Under the pieces are notes generated by a model. It did no database searches and had not been told where the DNA came from. It worked only from the letters and a program-made list of their open reading frames with translations. 64,000 nucleotides of DNA from the NCBI RefSeq assembly GCF_900996225.1, contig NZ_CAAJGL010000112.1, positions 186,001 to 250,000 on the forward strand. Direction: 5' to 3'. How positions within the stretch are numbered: the first letter of the stretch is position 1; each line of letters opens with the position of its first letter. Below are positions 9,330 to 17,898 of this stretch, piece by piece. The translations under genes were made by a program, and so were the position numbers. This stretch comes from Paraburkholderia sp. BCC1884 (GTDB lineage Bacteria > Pseudomonadota > Gammaproteobacteria > Burkholderiales > Burkholderiaceae).

Positions 9330-9500
9330 GACGTTCTCGCATTCCTGCCTGATTCCAATAGTCCCGCATCTTATCGTGTGGAAGAGGGGACGGTGAAAAC
9401 CGACGCTGCGGGGCGTCGAAAATAAAAGCGTGGCGTGGCCAGGCTGCGGCGTATAGTGGGTTCACTCACACTCGCGCATTCTGCGCAACGGGGAAACATC

Positions 9501-9788
9501 ATGGCCGAACTTTACCCAGCCCTTTATAAGGACTTCGAAGTGCATCCGCTGGTGTTTTCGCGGGCATTCGACAAATTCGATGGCCACAAGCGCCACGCCG
9601 AAGGCTACGACGTCGCCGTGCGCGTGTGTCGGCCGGGCGCGATCAGCGGCTCGAAGGCGAGCCGCGTGTTTCGTCTCGTGTTGCCCGCTACGTTCTCCGA
9701 TTTCGGCGTGGCCAAACGCAGCGCGAGTCAGTATGGCGCGGACATCATCGACGGCAAGGTGGAAGGCGCGACGGTGCAGGATCTTTGA
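9501..9788 (+). CDS. Small conserved-type hypothetical protein
   Basis: A 95-residue protein I do not recognise. The ATG at 9501 follows a GGGGAAAC that can serve as ribosome site, and codon use is like its neighbours, so I take it as real. It has no signal peptide or membrane segment. It begins with an aromatic-rich stretch (LYPALYKDFEV) and has a basic middle part (RVCRPGAISGSKASRVFR). It lies just upstream of tRNA-fMet on the same strand, but the tRNA has its own promoter. Function unknown. Confidence 0.65.
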   Translation: MAELYPALYKDFEVHPLVFSRAFDKFDGHKRHAEGYDVAVRVCRPGAISGSKASRVFRLVLPATFSDFGVAKRSASQYGADIIDGKVEGATVQDL

Positions 9789-9839
9789 GCCACGTTACGC
9801 AAGCGAATAACTGGGCTTTGAAATAATTTGCCCGATCGT

Positions 9840-9868
9840 TTGACGTCTTGCGAACATCTCTATACAAT
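9840..9868 (+). promoter_or_regulatory. Sigma-70 promoter of tRNA-fMet
   Basis: TTGACG (9840-9845) and TACAAT (9863-9868) are 17 bp apart, which would start transcription a few bases before the mature tRNA 5' end at 9882. Confidence 0.75.
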
Positions 9869-9881
9869 CCGTTTTCTCTGA

Positions 9882-9958
<77 letters not shown>

Positions 9959-9970
9959 AGCATTGTTGAG

Positions 9971-10001
9971 AGCCCGCTGGCGCAAGCCACGCGGGCTTTT
10001 T
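9971..10001 (+). terminator. Terminator after tRNA-fMet
   Basis: AGCCCGC and GCGGGCT pair, with an inner TGGC/GCCA helix around GCAA, and a run of T follows. It lies 12 bp downstream of the tRNA 3' end. Confidence 0.85.
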
Positions 10002-10032
10002 AACTTCTGGCGGCCACTCACCGCCGCTTCTT

Positions 10033-10731
10033 TCACTTCGAATCAATCGCCCATTCCACCGCCGCTTGCGCATGCAATGCAGTCGTGTCGAACACGGGCA
10101 ACGCGCAATCTTCCGGCTTGATCAGCAAGGTGATTTCGGTGCAGCCAAGGATCACCGCCTGCGCGCCACGCTCAGCGAGCGCTTCGATCACACGCTGATA
10201 CACCGCGCGCGACGCGTCTTCTACTTCGCCGTGACACAGCTCGTCGTAAATAATGCGGTGCACCTGCGCGCGCCCGGCCTCGTCGGGCACCAGCGTCTCG
10301 AGGCCGTAGCGCTCGTGCAGGCGTCCCGTGTAAAAATCCTGTTCCATCGTATAGCGCGTGCCGAGCAGGCCCACACGCGTGATGCCTGCTGCGCGCAACG
10401 CGCTACCGGTCGGATCGGCGATATGCAGGAAGGGCACGTCGATGGCCTGCTCGATCGCTTCATGCACGCGATGCATCGTGTTCGTCGCCAGAATCACGAG
10501 ATCGGCGCCGCCGCGTTCGAGTTGACGCGCGGCGTCGGCCATCTGCTCGCCTAGCGCAGGCCAGTCGCCCGCACGCTGGTTCGCTTCGACGGTCGCGAAG
10601 TCGACCGTGACCATCAGGCTGCGTGCGTTGTGATGCCCGCCGAGACGCGCTTTCGCATGACGGTTGATGAGCTTGTAATACTCGGTGGACGATTCCCAAC
10701 TCATCCCACCGATCACGCCGATCGTTTTCAT
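10033..10731 (-). CDS. Aspartate/glutamate racemase family protein (YgeA type)
   Basis: A 232-residue amino-acid racemase of the PLP-independent Asp/Glu family. The start MKTIGVIGGMSWESSTEYY is typical, so I use the ATG at 10731 and not upstream codons. The first catalytic position is Thr83 (ATNTMH) rather than Cys, while the second Cys is present as Cys197 (ILGCTEI). This Thr/Cys pair and even the numbering match what I recall for E. coli YgeA, an L-aspartate/glutamate-specific racemase, so the same one-sided specificity is plausible here (inference). It is divergent from the CodA-like deaminase with about 230 bp between. Confidence 0.9.
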   Translation of the reverse strand: MKTIGVIGGMSWESSTEYYKLINRHAKARLGGHHNARSLMVTVDFATVEANQRAGDWPALGEQMADAARQLERGGADLVILATNTMHRVHEAIEQAIDVPFLHIADPTGSALRAAGITRVGLLGTRYTMEQDFYTGRLHERYGLETLVPDEAGRAQVHRIIYDELCHGEVEDASRAVYQRVIEALAERGAQAVILGCTEITLLIKPEDCALPVFDTTALHAQAAVEWAIDSK

Positions 10732-10964
10732 GTATCTGCTCCGCGAGTCGATGACGGCGCGCGTTGGCCGTCTGTCGGTCGAGTATAGGTGGGCGGCAGG
10801 GTAGGGCGCCGGTACGGATTGCGCCCCGCTCGCCGATACGGCCGGGCTCGCGCCGATGCGAAACTGGCGCGGCACAGGGGATCGTCGATAAAACGCGGCA
10901 CGCGCTTTCTGACGCCGATAGAATCGTCGGTATCCATCAAGAGCGGTCACCAGGGAGCGATACC

Positions 10965-12257
10965 ATGGATCTGATCATCCGCCACGCCGTGCTGCCGCCG
11001 AGCGCCGCACTACGGCAGCAGCATCCCGTCGACATCGGCATCGAAGCGGGCCGCATCGTGGCCGTCGAGCCGAATCTGGCAGCGAGCGCGCGCGAGGAAA
11101 TCGACGCGGCCGGCTCGCTCGTCACGCCGCCGTTCGTCGACCCGCATTTCCACATGGACGCCACGCTCTCGTACGGTTTGCCGCGCGTGAACGCATCGGG
11201 CACCTTGCTCGAAGGCATCGCTTTATGGGGTGAACTGAAGCCGGCTCTGACCCAGGAGGCGCTGATCGAACGCGCGCTGCAGTATTGCGACTGGGCCGTC
11301 GCCCGCGGCCTGCTGGCGATCCGCAGCCATGTCGACGTCTGCGATCCGCGCCTGCTCGCGGTCGAAGCGCTGGTCGAAGTGAAACGCCGTGTCGCGCCAT
11401 ATCTCGATCTGCAACTGGTGGCCTTTCCGCAAGACGGCGTGTTGCGCAGCGCGGGCGCTTTCGAGAACCTCAAGCGCTCAATCGCAATGGGCGTCGACGT
11501 GGTCGGCGGCATTCCGCATTTCGAACGCACCATGGCCGACGGTGCGCAGTCCGTGCGGCTTCTCTGCGAGTATGCGGCGGAGCAGGGCTTGCGCGTCGAC
11601 ATGCATTGCGACGAATCGGACGATCCGATGTCGCGGCACATCGAAACGCTCGCGGCCGAAACGCACCGGCTCGGTTTGCAGGGACGCGTGACCGGCTCGC
11701 ATCTGACGTCGATGCATTCGATGGACAACTACTACGTCAGCAAGCTCTTGCCGCTGATGCGCGAAGCGGGCGTCGCGGCGATCGCGAATCCGCTCATCAA
11801 CATCACGCTGCAAGGCCGCAGCGACACCTATCCGAAACGGCGCGGCATGACCCGCGTGCCGGAAATGATGGCGGCCGGCATCAACGTCGCATTCGGCCAC
11901 GACTGCGTGATGGACCCGTGGTACAGCCTCGGCTCGGGCGACATGCTCGAAGTCGCGCACATGGGCTTGCACGTCGCGCAGATGACGGGCGTCGACGGCA
12001 TGCAGGCGTGCTTCGACGCGGTCACGGTCAATGCCGCGCGGATTCTCGGACTGGAAGGCTATGGTGTCGCGCCGGGATGCGCGGCCAATCTCGTGGTGCT
12101 CGACGCGCGCGATCCCGTAGAAGCGATCCGTTTGCGTGCCGCCCGGCTCGCGGTCGTGAGTCGCGGTAAAGTGGTGAGTCGTGCGCCGGCGGCGCGCGCG
12201 GCGCTGTCGCTCGAAGGCCGTCCCGCGCAGGTGGATTTCAAGCTGCATCGCGGCTGA
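10965..12257 (+). CDS. Cytosine deaminase-like amidohydrolase
   Basis: A 430-residue metal-dependent amidohydrolase of the CodA type. Aligning by motif, residues fall at the same numbers as in E. coli cytosine deaminase: His61 and His63 (PHFHMD), Gln156 (AFPQDG), His214 and Glu217 (MHCDES), His246 (GSHLTSMHS) and Asp313 (FGHD). The next residue is Cys314 instead of the Asp314 that lines the CodA pocket, so the substrate may be another amino-substituted N-heterocycle. The ATG at 10965 follows CAGGGAGCG. It is monocistronic and ends in a strong bidirectional terminator; no codB permease is next to it. Confidence 0.88.
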   Translation: MDLIIRHAVLPPSAALRQQHPVDIGIEAGRIVAVEPNLAASAREEIDAAGSLVTPPFVDPHFHMDATLSYGLPRVNASGTLLEGIALWGELKPALTQEALIERALQYCDWAVARGLLAIRSHVDVCDPRLLAVEALVEVKRRVAPYLDLQLVAFPQDGVLRSAGAFENLKRSIAMGVDVVGGIPHFERTMADGAQSVRLLCEYAAEQGLRVDMHCDESDDPMSRHIETLAAETHRLGLQGRVTGSHLTSMHSMDNYYVSKLLPLMREAGVAAIANPLINITLQGRSDTYPKRRGMTRVPEMMAAGINVAFGHDCVMDPWYSLGSGDMLEVAHMGLHVAQMTGVDGMQACFDAVTVNAARILGLEGYGVAPGCAANLVVLDARDPVEAIRLRAARLAVVSRGKVVSRAPAARAALSLEGRPAQVDFKLHRG

Positions 12258-12283
12258 GCTTTTCAGCTCCATCGCATGAATAA

Positions 12284-12321
12284 AAAAAGCCGGCGCCTGC
12301 TCACGCAGACGCCGGCTTTTT
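12284..12321. terminator. Bidirectional terminator between deaminase gene and prlC
   Basis: AAAAAGCCGGCG and CGCCGGCTTTTT form a 12-bp arm with an inner CTGC/GCAG helix, giving a U-tract in both directions. It serves two convergent genes. Confidence 0.9.
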
Positions 12322-12334
12322 GACCTGGCGCGTG

Positions 12335-14434
12335 TCAGTGCGCCGCGCCAGGCGTCATGCCGTTATGGCGCAGGAGGGCGTCGATATTCGGCTCGCGGCC
12401 GCGGAACGCCTTGAACGATTCCATCGCCGGACGGCTGCCGCCGACTTCCAGAATCTCCTGGCGATAACGCATGCCGGTCGCCTGATCGAGCACGCTGCCG
12501 CTCGCGGCTTCTTCGAACGCTGCATACGCATCCGCCGACAGCACTTCGGCCCACTTGTAGCTGTAGTAGCCGGCGGCATAACCGCCCGCGAAAATATGGC
12601 TGAACGTGTTCGGCCAACGCGAGAACGCCGCTTGCGGCACGACGTGAAAGCGCTCGTTGATCTCGCTGGCGAGTTCGGTGGCGTTCTTCGTGCCGCTTGC
12701 GTCGAAGCCCGTATGCAGTTGCATGTCGAACATCGAAAATACGATCTGGCGAAGCGTGCCCAGACCGCTCTGGAAGTTCTTCGCAGCGAGCATCTTGTCG
12801 AACAGATCGCGCGGCAGCGGCCTGGCCGTTTCGACATGCGAGGTCATGTCGCTCAGCACGTCCCACTCCCAGCAGAAGTTCTCCATGAATTGCGACGGCA
12901 GTTCGACCGCGTCCCATTCCACGCCGTTGATGCCCGACACGCCCAGCTCGTCCACGCGCGTGAGCATGTGATGCAGACCGTGACCGGACTCGTGGAACAG
13001 CGTGATGACTTCGTCGTGCGTGAAGCAGGCGGGCTTGCCGCCGACCGGCGCAGAGAAGTTGCAGGTCAGATACGCAACCGGCGTCTGCACGCTGCCCTGG
13101 GTGTGCTTGTGACGGCCACGGGCGTCGTCCATCCAGGCGCCGCCGCGTTTGCCTTCGCGCGCATACAGGTCGAGGTAGAACTGGGCGACGAGGCCGCCGT
13201 CCTGATTCTCGACGCGAAAAAAGCGCACGTCCGGATGCCACACCGCCGCTTCGTCGCGACGGATGCGTACGCCGAACAGCGTCTCCGTCACCTTGAAGAG
13301 ACCTTTGAACACGGTGTCTTCGGGAAAGTACTGCTTCACTTCGTTTTCGGAGAACGAATAGCGCTTCTGACGCAGACGTTCAGCCGCAAATGTCATGTCC
13401 CACGGTTGCAGATCGGTCATGCCGAGTTCGGTCGCGGCGAATTCACGCAGCTCCTTCCAGTCCTGTTCCGCATGCGGACGCGCGCGCGTGGCGAGGTCTT
13501 CGAGAAAGCTCATCACTTGCGCGGGCGACTCGGCCATTTTCGGCGCGAGCGACACTTCGGCGAAGTTGTTGTAGCCGAGCATGTGCGCTTCTTCGGCGCG
13601 TAGCTTCAGCTGATCGGCGAGCACGGCCGTGTTGTCCCATTCGGGCTTGCCGCCGCCGTATTGCGGGCCGAGTTCGGACGCGCGCGTGACGTACGCGCGG
13701 TACATCGCTTCGCGCATCGCGCGGTTTTCCGAGTACTGCATCACCGGAAAATACGACGGAAAGTGCAGCGTGAATTTGTAGCCGGTCTTGCCTTCGCGTT
13801 CGGTCGCTTCCTGCGCGGCTTCGATCACGTCTTCAGGCAACCCCGCGAGTTGCGCTTCATCGCCGGCTTCGACGAGATAGGCGTAAGCGTTGGTCGCGTC
13901 CAGCACGTGATCCGAAAACGCTTTGGACAGACCCGCCTGGCGTTCCTGCAATTCGGCGAAATGCGGCTTCTGGTCTTCCGGCAACTCGGCGCCCGACAAG
14001 CGGAAATCGCGCAGCGCATTGCCGAGGATCTTCTTGCGCTCGCCGGTCAGCGACGCAAAATCGCTGCTGGCGTAAAGCGTCTTGTACTTTTCGTAGAGCG
14101 CGAGGTTCTGGCCGACGCTCGACCAGAACTCGGTGACGCGCGGCAGATTCTCGCCGTACACGGCGCGCAGTTCGGGCGTGTCGGCCACGGCGTTCAGATG
14201 GCCGACCACGCTCCAGGCGCGCGACAGCGGTTCGGTGGCGCGTTCGACCGGCTCGACCACATCGGCCCATGATGCGGGCGTGATCGGCAAGGCGGCGCGT
14301 TGGACGGCGGCGGCCGCATCGGCGAGCAGCACATCGAGAGCGGGCGTGACGTGTTCGGGGCGGATTTCGCCAAAGCGCGGCAGGTCGGTGAAATCGAGGA
14401 GCGGATTGTCGTGTTTCGAGGGGGTAGTGGACAT
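12335..14434 (-). CDS. prlC: Oligopeptidase A (M3 metallopeptidase)
   Basis: A 699-residue cytosolic zinc oligopeptidase that degrades signal peptides and other short peptides. The M3 zinc motif is LFHESGHGLHH (His481, Glu482, His485), followed by the third-ligand region VEWDAVELPSQFMENF. Length matches E. coli PrlC (about 680). The start MSTTPSKHDNPLLDF at 14434 is preceded by AGGAAG at a good distance; the longer in-frame extension upstream has no ribosome site and non-coding character, so I reject it. It is convergent with the deaminase gene. Confidence 0.96.
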   Translation of the reverse strand: MSTTPSKHDNPLLDFTDLPRFGEIRPEHVTPALDVLLADAAAAVQRAALPITPASWADVVEPVERATEPLSRAWSVVGHLNAVADTPELRAVYGENLPRVTEFWSSVGQNLALYEKYKTLYASSDFASLTGERKKILGNALRDFRLSGAELPEDQKPHFAELQERQAGLSKAFSDHVLDATNAYAYLVEAGDEAQLAGLPEDVIEAAQEATEREGKTGYKFTLHFPSYFPVMQYSENRAMREAMYRAYVTRASELGPQYGGGKPEWDNTAVLADQLKLRAEEAHMLGYNNFAEVSLAPKMAESPAQVMSFLEDLATRARPHAEQDWKELREFAATELGMTDLQPWDMTFAAERLRQKRYSFSENEVKQYFPEDTVFKGLFKVTETLFGVRIRRDEAAVWHPDVRFFRVENQDGGLVAQFYLDLYAREGKRGGAWMDDARGRHKHTQGSVQTPVAYLTCNFSAPVGGKPACFTHDEVITLFHESGHGLHHMLTRVDELGVSGINGVEWDAVELPSQFMENFCWEWDVLSDMTSHVETARPLPRDLFDKMLAAKNFQSGLGTLRQIVFSMFDMQLHTGFDASGTKNATELASEINERFHVVPQAAFSRWPNTFSHIFAGGYAAGYYSYKWAEVLSADAYAAFEEAASGSVLDQATGMRYRQEILEVGGSRPAMESFKAFRGREPNIDALLRHNGMTPGAAH

Positions 14435-14729
14435 AAGGCTTCCTGTCTGACGCGGGTGAACGGGTAATCGAGATCGGCGGGCGGGGCGCGCGTTCGACGC
14501 CCCGATGGAAACACCCGATAGAGACATTATTGGGGCGGGACGTGCCAATTCCAATCCATCGCCAGACAAATTATCAGATGTCGCGAGGCCGTGGCTAAAA
14601 GGGGCCGCAGACCCACGCGCAGAGCCATGCCGCGCGTGGTTCTGTGCGACAGCGAACGGTGGCCATTGCTGCCATGCCGCATTCTGGCGTGTCGCTACCG
14701 GTCGGCGACGTTTTCTGTCAGAGGTGTCG

Positions 14730-15845
14730 ATGAATCCGCTTTCGCATGCTCTATCGCGCAAGGGCAACAATTTCGACCTGGTGCGGCTGCTGGCCGCCGT
14801 GGCCGTGGTGTATGGCCACTCGTACCTGTTGCAGGCTCCCGACGGCACGACCGACTGGGTGCGCAACGCGCTCGGCTTCGACGGCTTCGGCGCGCTCGGC
14901 GTGTACGCGTTCTTCCTGATGAGCGGCATGCTGGTGACGGCCAGTTTCGACCGGCAACGCTCGGTGCCGCGCTTTGCCGCGTTGCGCATCGCACGTTTGT
15001 GGCCGGCGGTGGCGGCGGGCTCGCTCGTGACGGTGTTCGTCATCGGACCGTTGTTTACGACGCTGCCGCTGCGCGACTATTTCGCCTCCGGCATGACGTG
15101 GGCCAATCTCGACAATTTCTCGACCATCGTGCTGAAAACCGGCTGGGCGCTGCCTGGCGTGTTCGAGCACAACCGCTTTCCCGTCGACATCTGCGGACCG
15201 CTTTGGACCTTGCCGCTCGAAGTGCGCTGCTATCTGATCGTGCTCGTGACCGGCATGCTCGGCCTTCTGGGTACCCCGCGTGGCGTGGCGCTCGCGGCGG
15301 TGCTAGGCGTGGCGGCCTTCGTGCTGCGCGTGCATCTGCCGCATTTGCAGATCGGGTTGCGTGATTTCAGCGAAACGCCGGGCGGCTATTCGTTCTGGCC
15401 CGAGCCGTTTTTCATGCTCGGCATGCTGTTGTACGGCTGGCGCGAGCGGGTCGATATCAACGGCTTGACGGCGCTGGCGTTCGCGATGGTGTTTCTGGTG
15501 TTCCGCGATACGGCGGGTGCGCAGCCGCTGTTTTACCTGGCCTTCGTGTACGGCGTGCTGTGGGTGGGAACGACGCCGCTGCTGCGGCGCTTCGTGCCGC
15601 GTCACGATTACTCGTATGGGATTTATCTGTACGGCTTCATGGTGCAGCAATGCGTCGCGAGTCTTGCGCCGCAATTGAGCCATGTGACGGCGTTGCTGGT
15701 CTGCGCGCCGTTCATTCTGCTGTGCGCGGCGCTGTCGTGGCATTTCGTGGAGCGACCGGTGCTGAAGTGGTGCCGTGCGCGGCTTGCGCGCCGGCAAACG
15801 CCGATTGCGACCGGCATGGCGCCGGGTGGACCGGCGGCGCGTTGA
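14730..15845 (+). CDS. Acyltransferase 3 family membrane protein
   Basis: A 371-residue integral membrane O-acyltransferase (OafA/YrhL type, Acyltransferase 3 family) with about ten hydrophobic segments. The N-terminal NFDLVRLLAAVAVVYGHSYL carries the family's conserved Arg and His, and FLMSGMLVTASFDRQRS and DICGPLWTLPLEVRCYL are typical loops. The ATG at 14730 follows AGAGGTG. Such proteins acetylate or otherwise acylate exported sugars (O-antigen, exopolysaccharide) from the cytoplasmic side; no glycan cluster surrounds it here, so the acceptor is unknown. Confidence 0.88.
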   Translation: MNPLSHALSRKGNNFDLVRLLAAVAVVYGHSYLLQAPDGTTDWVRNALGFDGFGALGVYAFFLMSGMLVTASFDRQRSVPRFAALRIARLWPAVAAGSLVTVFVIGPLFTTLPLRDYFASGMTWANLDNFSTIVLKTGWALPGVFEHNRFPVDICGPLWTLPLEVRCYLIVLVTGMLGLLGTPRGVALAAVLGVAAFVLRVHLPHLQIGLRDFSETPGGYSFWPEPFFMLGMLLYGWRERVDINGLTALAFAMVFLVFRDTAGAQPLFYLAFVYGVLWVGTTPLLRRFVPRHDYSYGIYLYGFMVQQCVASLAPQLSHVTALLVCAPFILLCAALSWHFVERPVLKWCRARLARRQTPIATGMAPGGPAAR

Positions 15846-15872
15846 GCGTGACCGCGCGACGCGGACGCGGCG

Positions 15873-15894
15873 GCCGGCGAATCGCTTCGCCGGC
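15873..15894. terminator. Inverted repeat between acyltransferase gene and folD
   Basis: GCCGGCGAA and TTCGCCGGC form a 9-bp stem with a TCGC loop in the gap between two convergent genes. There is no proper U-tract on either side, so terminator function is probable but not certain. Confidence 0.45.
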
Positions 15895-15908
15895 ATGCTT
15901 CTTTCGTG

Positions 15909-16766
15909 TCAGGCTTTCGCGGCTTCGCGCTCGGCAGCTTCGATCGTGTTCACCAGCAGCATCGTGATGGTCATCGGACCGACACCACCCGGCACCGGCG
16001 TGATGTAGCCTGCCACTTCCTTGACGCCTGCGAAGTCAACGTCGCCACACAGCTTGCCGGCTTCGTCGCGATTCATGCCGACGTCGATCACGGCCGCGCC
16101 CGGTTTGACCATATCCGCCGTGAGAATGTTGCGCAGGCCGGTGGCGGCAACCACCACGTCGGCATTACGCGTGTGCGAGGCCAGATCGCGTGTCTTGCTG
16201 TGGCAGATCGTGACCGTGGCGCCGGCTTCGAGCAGCAGCAGCGCCATCGGCTTGCCGACGATGTTCGAACGGCCGATCACCACCGCATTCGCGCCTTGCA
16301 GCGCAATGTCGTAAGCGGCGAACATCTTCATCACGCCGTACGGCGTGCACGGACGGAAGAGCGGCTGACCGGTCATCAGCGCGCCGGCATTGGCGACGTG
16401 AAAGCCGTCGACGTCCTTCTCCGGCGCGATCGCCTCGATCACCTTGTGGCTGTCGATATGTTTGGGCAGCGGCAATTGCACCAGAATGCCGTGAATGCGC
16501 GGATCGCGATTCAATTCGTCGATGCGCTCGAGCAGTTCCGCTTCCGGCAGATCGGCCGGGTAGCGGTCGAACGACGAGCCGAGGCCATTGTCGGCGCAGG
16601 CCTTGACCTTGTTGCGCACATACACTTCGCTGGCCGGATTGTCGCCGACCAGCACCACGGCGAGGCCCGGCTGATGGCCGCGGGCGGTGAGGGCGGCCGC
16701 GCGCGTGGCGACATCGGCACGCAGGGTCTTGGAAAGGGCAACGCCGTCGATCAGTTTGGCAGTCAT
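15909..16766 (-). CDS. folD: Methylenetetrahydrofolate dehydrogenase/cyclohydrolase
   Basis: Bifunctional one-carbon enzyme that interconverts 5,10-methylene-, methenyl- and 10-formyl-tetrahydrofolate. It has 285 residues, the family length. Visible motifs are the catalytic YVRNKVKACAD region with its Lys, GILVQLPLPKH, PEKDVDGFH, the NADP-binding VIGRSNIVGKP and the C-terminal TPVPGGVGPMT. The start MTAKLIDGVALSKTLRADV at 16766 fits the family. It is followed by a convergent acyltransferase gene; a -10 like TATAAT lies about 150 bp upstream. Confidence 0.97.
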   Translation of the reverse strand: MTAKLIDGVALSKTLRADVATRAAALTARGHQPGLAVVLVGDNPASEVYVRNKVKACADNGLGSSFDRYPADLPEAELLERIDELNRDPRIHGILVQLPLPKHIDSHKVIEAIAPEKDVDGFHVANAGALMTGQPLFRPCTPYGVMKMFAAYDIALQGANAVVIGRSNIVGKPMALLLLEAGATVTICHSKTRDLASHTRNADVVVAATGLRNILTADMVKPGAAVIDVGMNRDEAGKLCGDVDFAGVKEVAGYITPVPGGVGPMTITMLLVNTIEAAEREAAKA

Positions 16767-16913
16767 GGTCGGGTCGAGATGGGCAGTTTGAAAGCGGGGC
16801 AGGGCACGCGCGCTCAGCGGCACGGCGCGCGATGGCGCGTTTCGGCGGGACCGGGTCGGCCCGCGAAAAGCGCGCGGCGCCAATCGAAGAGAGGCGCCGC
16901 TGCAAAGTCCCTC

Positions 16914-16919
16914 ATTATA
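16914..16919 (-). promoter_or_regulatory. Possible -10 element of folD promoter
   Basis: A perfect TATAAT on the minus strand lies between the DUF2950 gene and folD, but I find no convincing -35 element; the leader would be about 140 nt. Confidence 0.35.
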
Positions 16920-16936
16920 CCGGCCTTGATCGCGTA

Positions 16937-17878
16937 CTAAGGCTGCGTGGCCTGCCAGCTTTCATCCGGATCGAACCAGCGGATCGCCGCTGCGGCGCGC
17001 GTGCTCTGCGGGCCGAGGTTCTTCTGATAAACCTGCCCGTCCTGATTGACGATGAAGCTCATCACGCCGGTCTTGCCATACTCGGCCGGCGAGGCGATCA
17101 GCGCGAAGCCCTTGCGCATCGCGCCATTCTCGACATAGTTCTGCGCACCGCCCTTCGCGTGCGGCCCTTGCGCCGTCAGGATGCGGTAGTGATAGCCGTG
17201 ATAGGCCTCCCTGGGCAGCGTGCCGTTGGGCATGGTGGCGGCGAGCGGCCCGAGCGGGCTTTCCGTTTCGCCGGGAGCGGTTTGCCAGTACAGGCCGTCG
17301 TGCTGGCCCGGTGTGCTGACGAAGCGTTGCGCGTAGCGCTGGGTCAGGTTGTGATAGTCGTTCTGCGCGTCGAAGTAGGCGAGCGAGGTCAGGATCGCCG
17401 CGCGTTCATTGCGGCCGATGCGGCGCGTGAGCATCTCGCTCTGCGCCGCCGGCGGATCGAAATGCCAGCCCCTGGTGGTTTGCACGAGCGGCACCGGCAG
17501 CGTCCAGCTGCTGTCGCCGACCGCCAGATGCGCGGTGGCGTGACCGTTGCCGCTAGCCGGGTCGTCGATGATCTGATGGCCCTTCGACCACGCGCCGAGG
17601 AACGTGTAGATGTCGTCCTGACCGATTCCCTCGGTCGGAATGAAGCGATGAAAATCATTGCCGAGCACGTGTTTGAGCGCCACTTCGTCGTTGCTGGCAA
17701 GGGCATTGACGAAAGCCTGGGCGGCCGCGTCGGGGCTTGGGTAGACCGCCTGCGCATGGGCGGCGCTCGTGCCGATCAGCAGCAGCGGTGCGATGAGGAA
17801 AGTGCCGGCGGTGCCTAGCGCTACGGCAAGCGTCGCTGCACGGACGCGCAACGCGCCCGGTTGGAATAAGCGGTTCAT
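16937..17878 (-). CDS. Secreted DUF2950 family protein
   Basis: A 313-residue exported protein. The N-terminus has a signal peptide (Arg-containing start, hydrophobic core LALGTAGTFLIAPLLLIG, cleavage probably after AHA). The mature part matches DUF2950: an N-terminal AAQAFVNALASNDEVALKHVLG region and the conserved C-terminal block from YHGYHYRILTAQG through EYGKTGVMSFIVNQDGQVYQ to RWFDPDESW. I chose ATG 17878 because GAGGAG lies just before it. It starts 20 bp after the DUF3300 gene and is surely co-transcribed with it. The function of the family is unknown. Confidence 0.85.
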   Translation of the reverse strand: MNRLFQPGALRVRAATLAVALGTAGTFLIAPLLLIGTSAAHAQAVYPSPDAAAQAFVNALASNDEVALKHVLGNDFHRFIPTEGIGQDDIYTFLGAWSKGHQIIDDPASGNGHATAHLAVGDSSWTLPVPLVQTTRGWHFDPPAAQSEMLTRRIGRNERAAILTSLAYFDAQNDYHNLTQRYAQRFVSTPGQHDGLYWQTAPGETESPLGPLAATMPNGTLPREAYHGYHYRILTAQGPHAKGGAQNYVENGAMRKGFALIASPAEYGKTGVMSFIVNQDGQVYQKNLGPQSTRAAAAIRWFDPDESWQATQP

Positions 17879-17898
17879 CAGAGGCTCCTCTCGATCGT

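Noticed and set aside
14435..15043. 203-codon N-terminal extension of prlC
   Set aside because: It overlaps the divergent acyltransferase gene, and a good ribosome site precedes the inner ATG at 14434.
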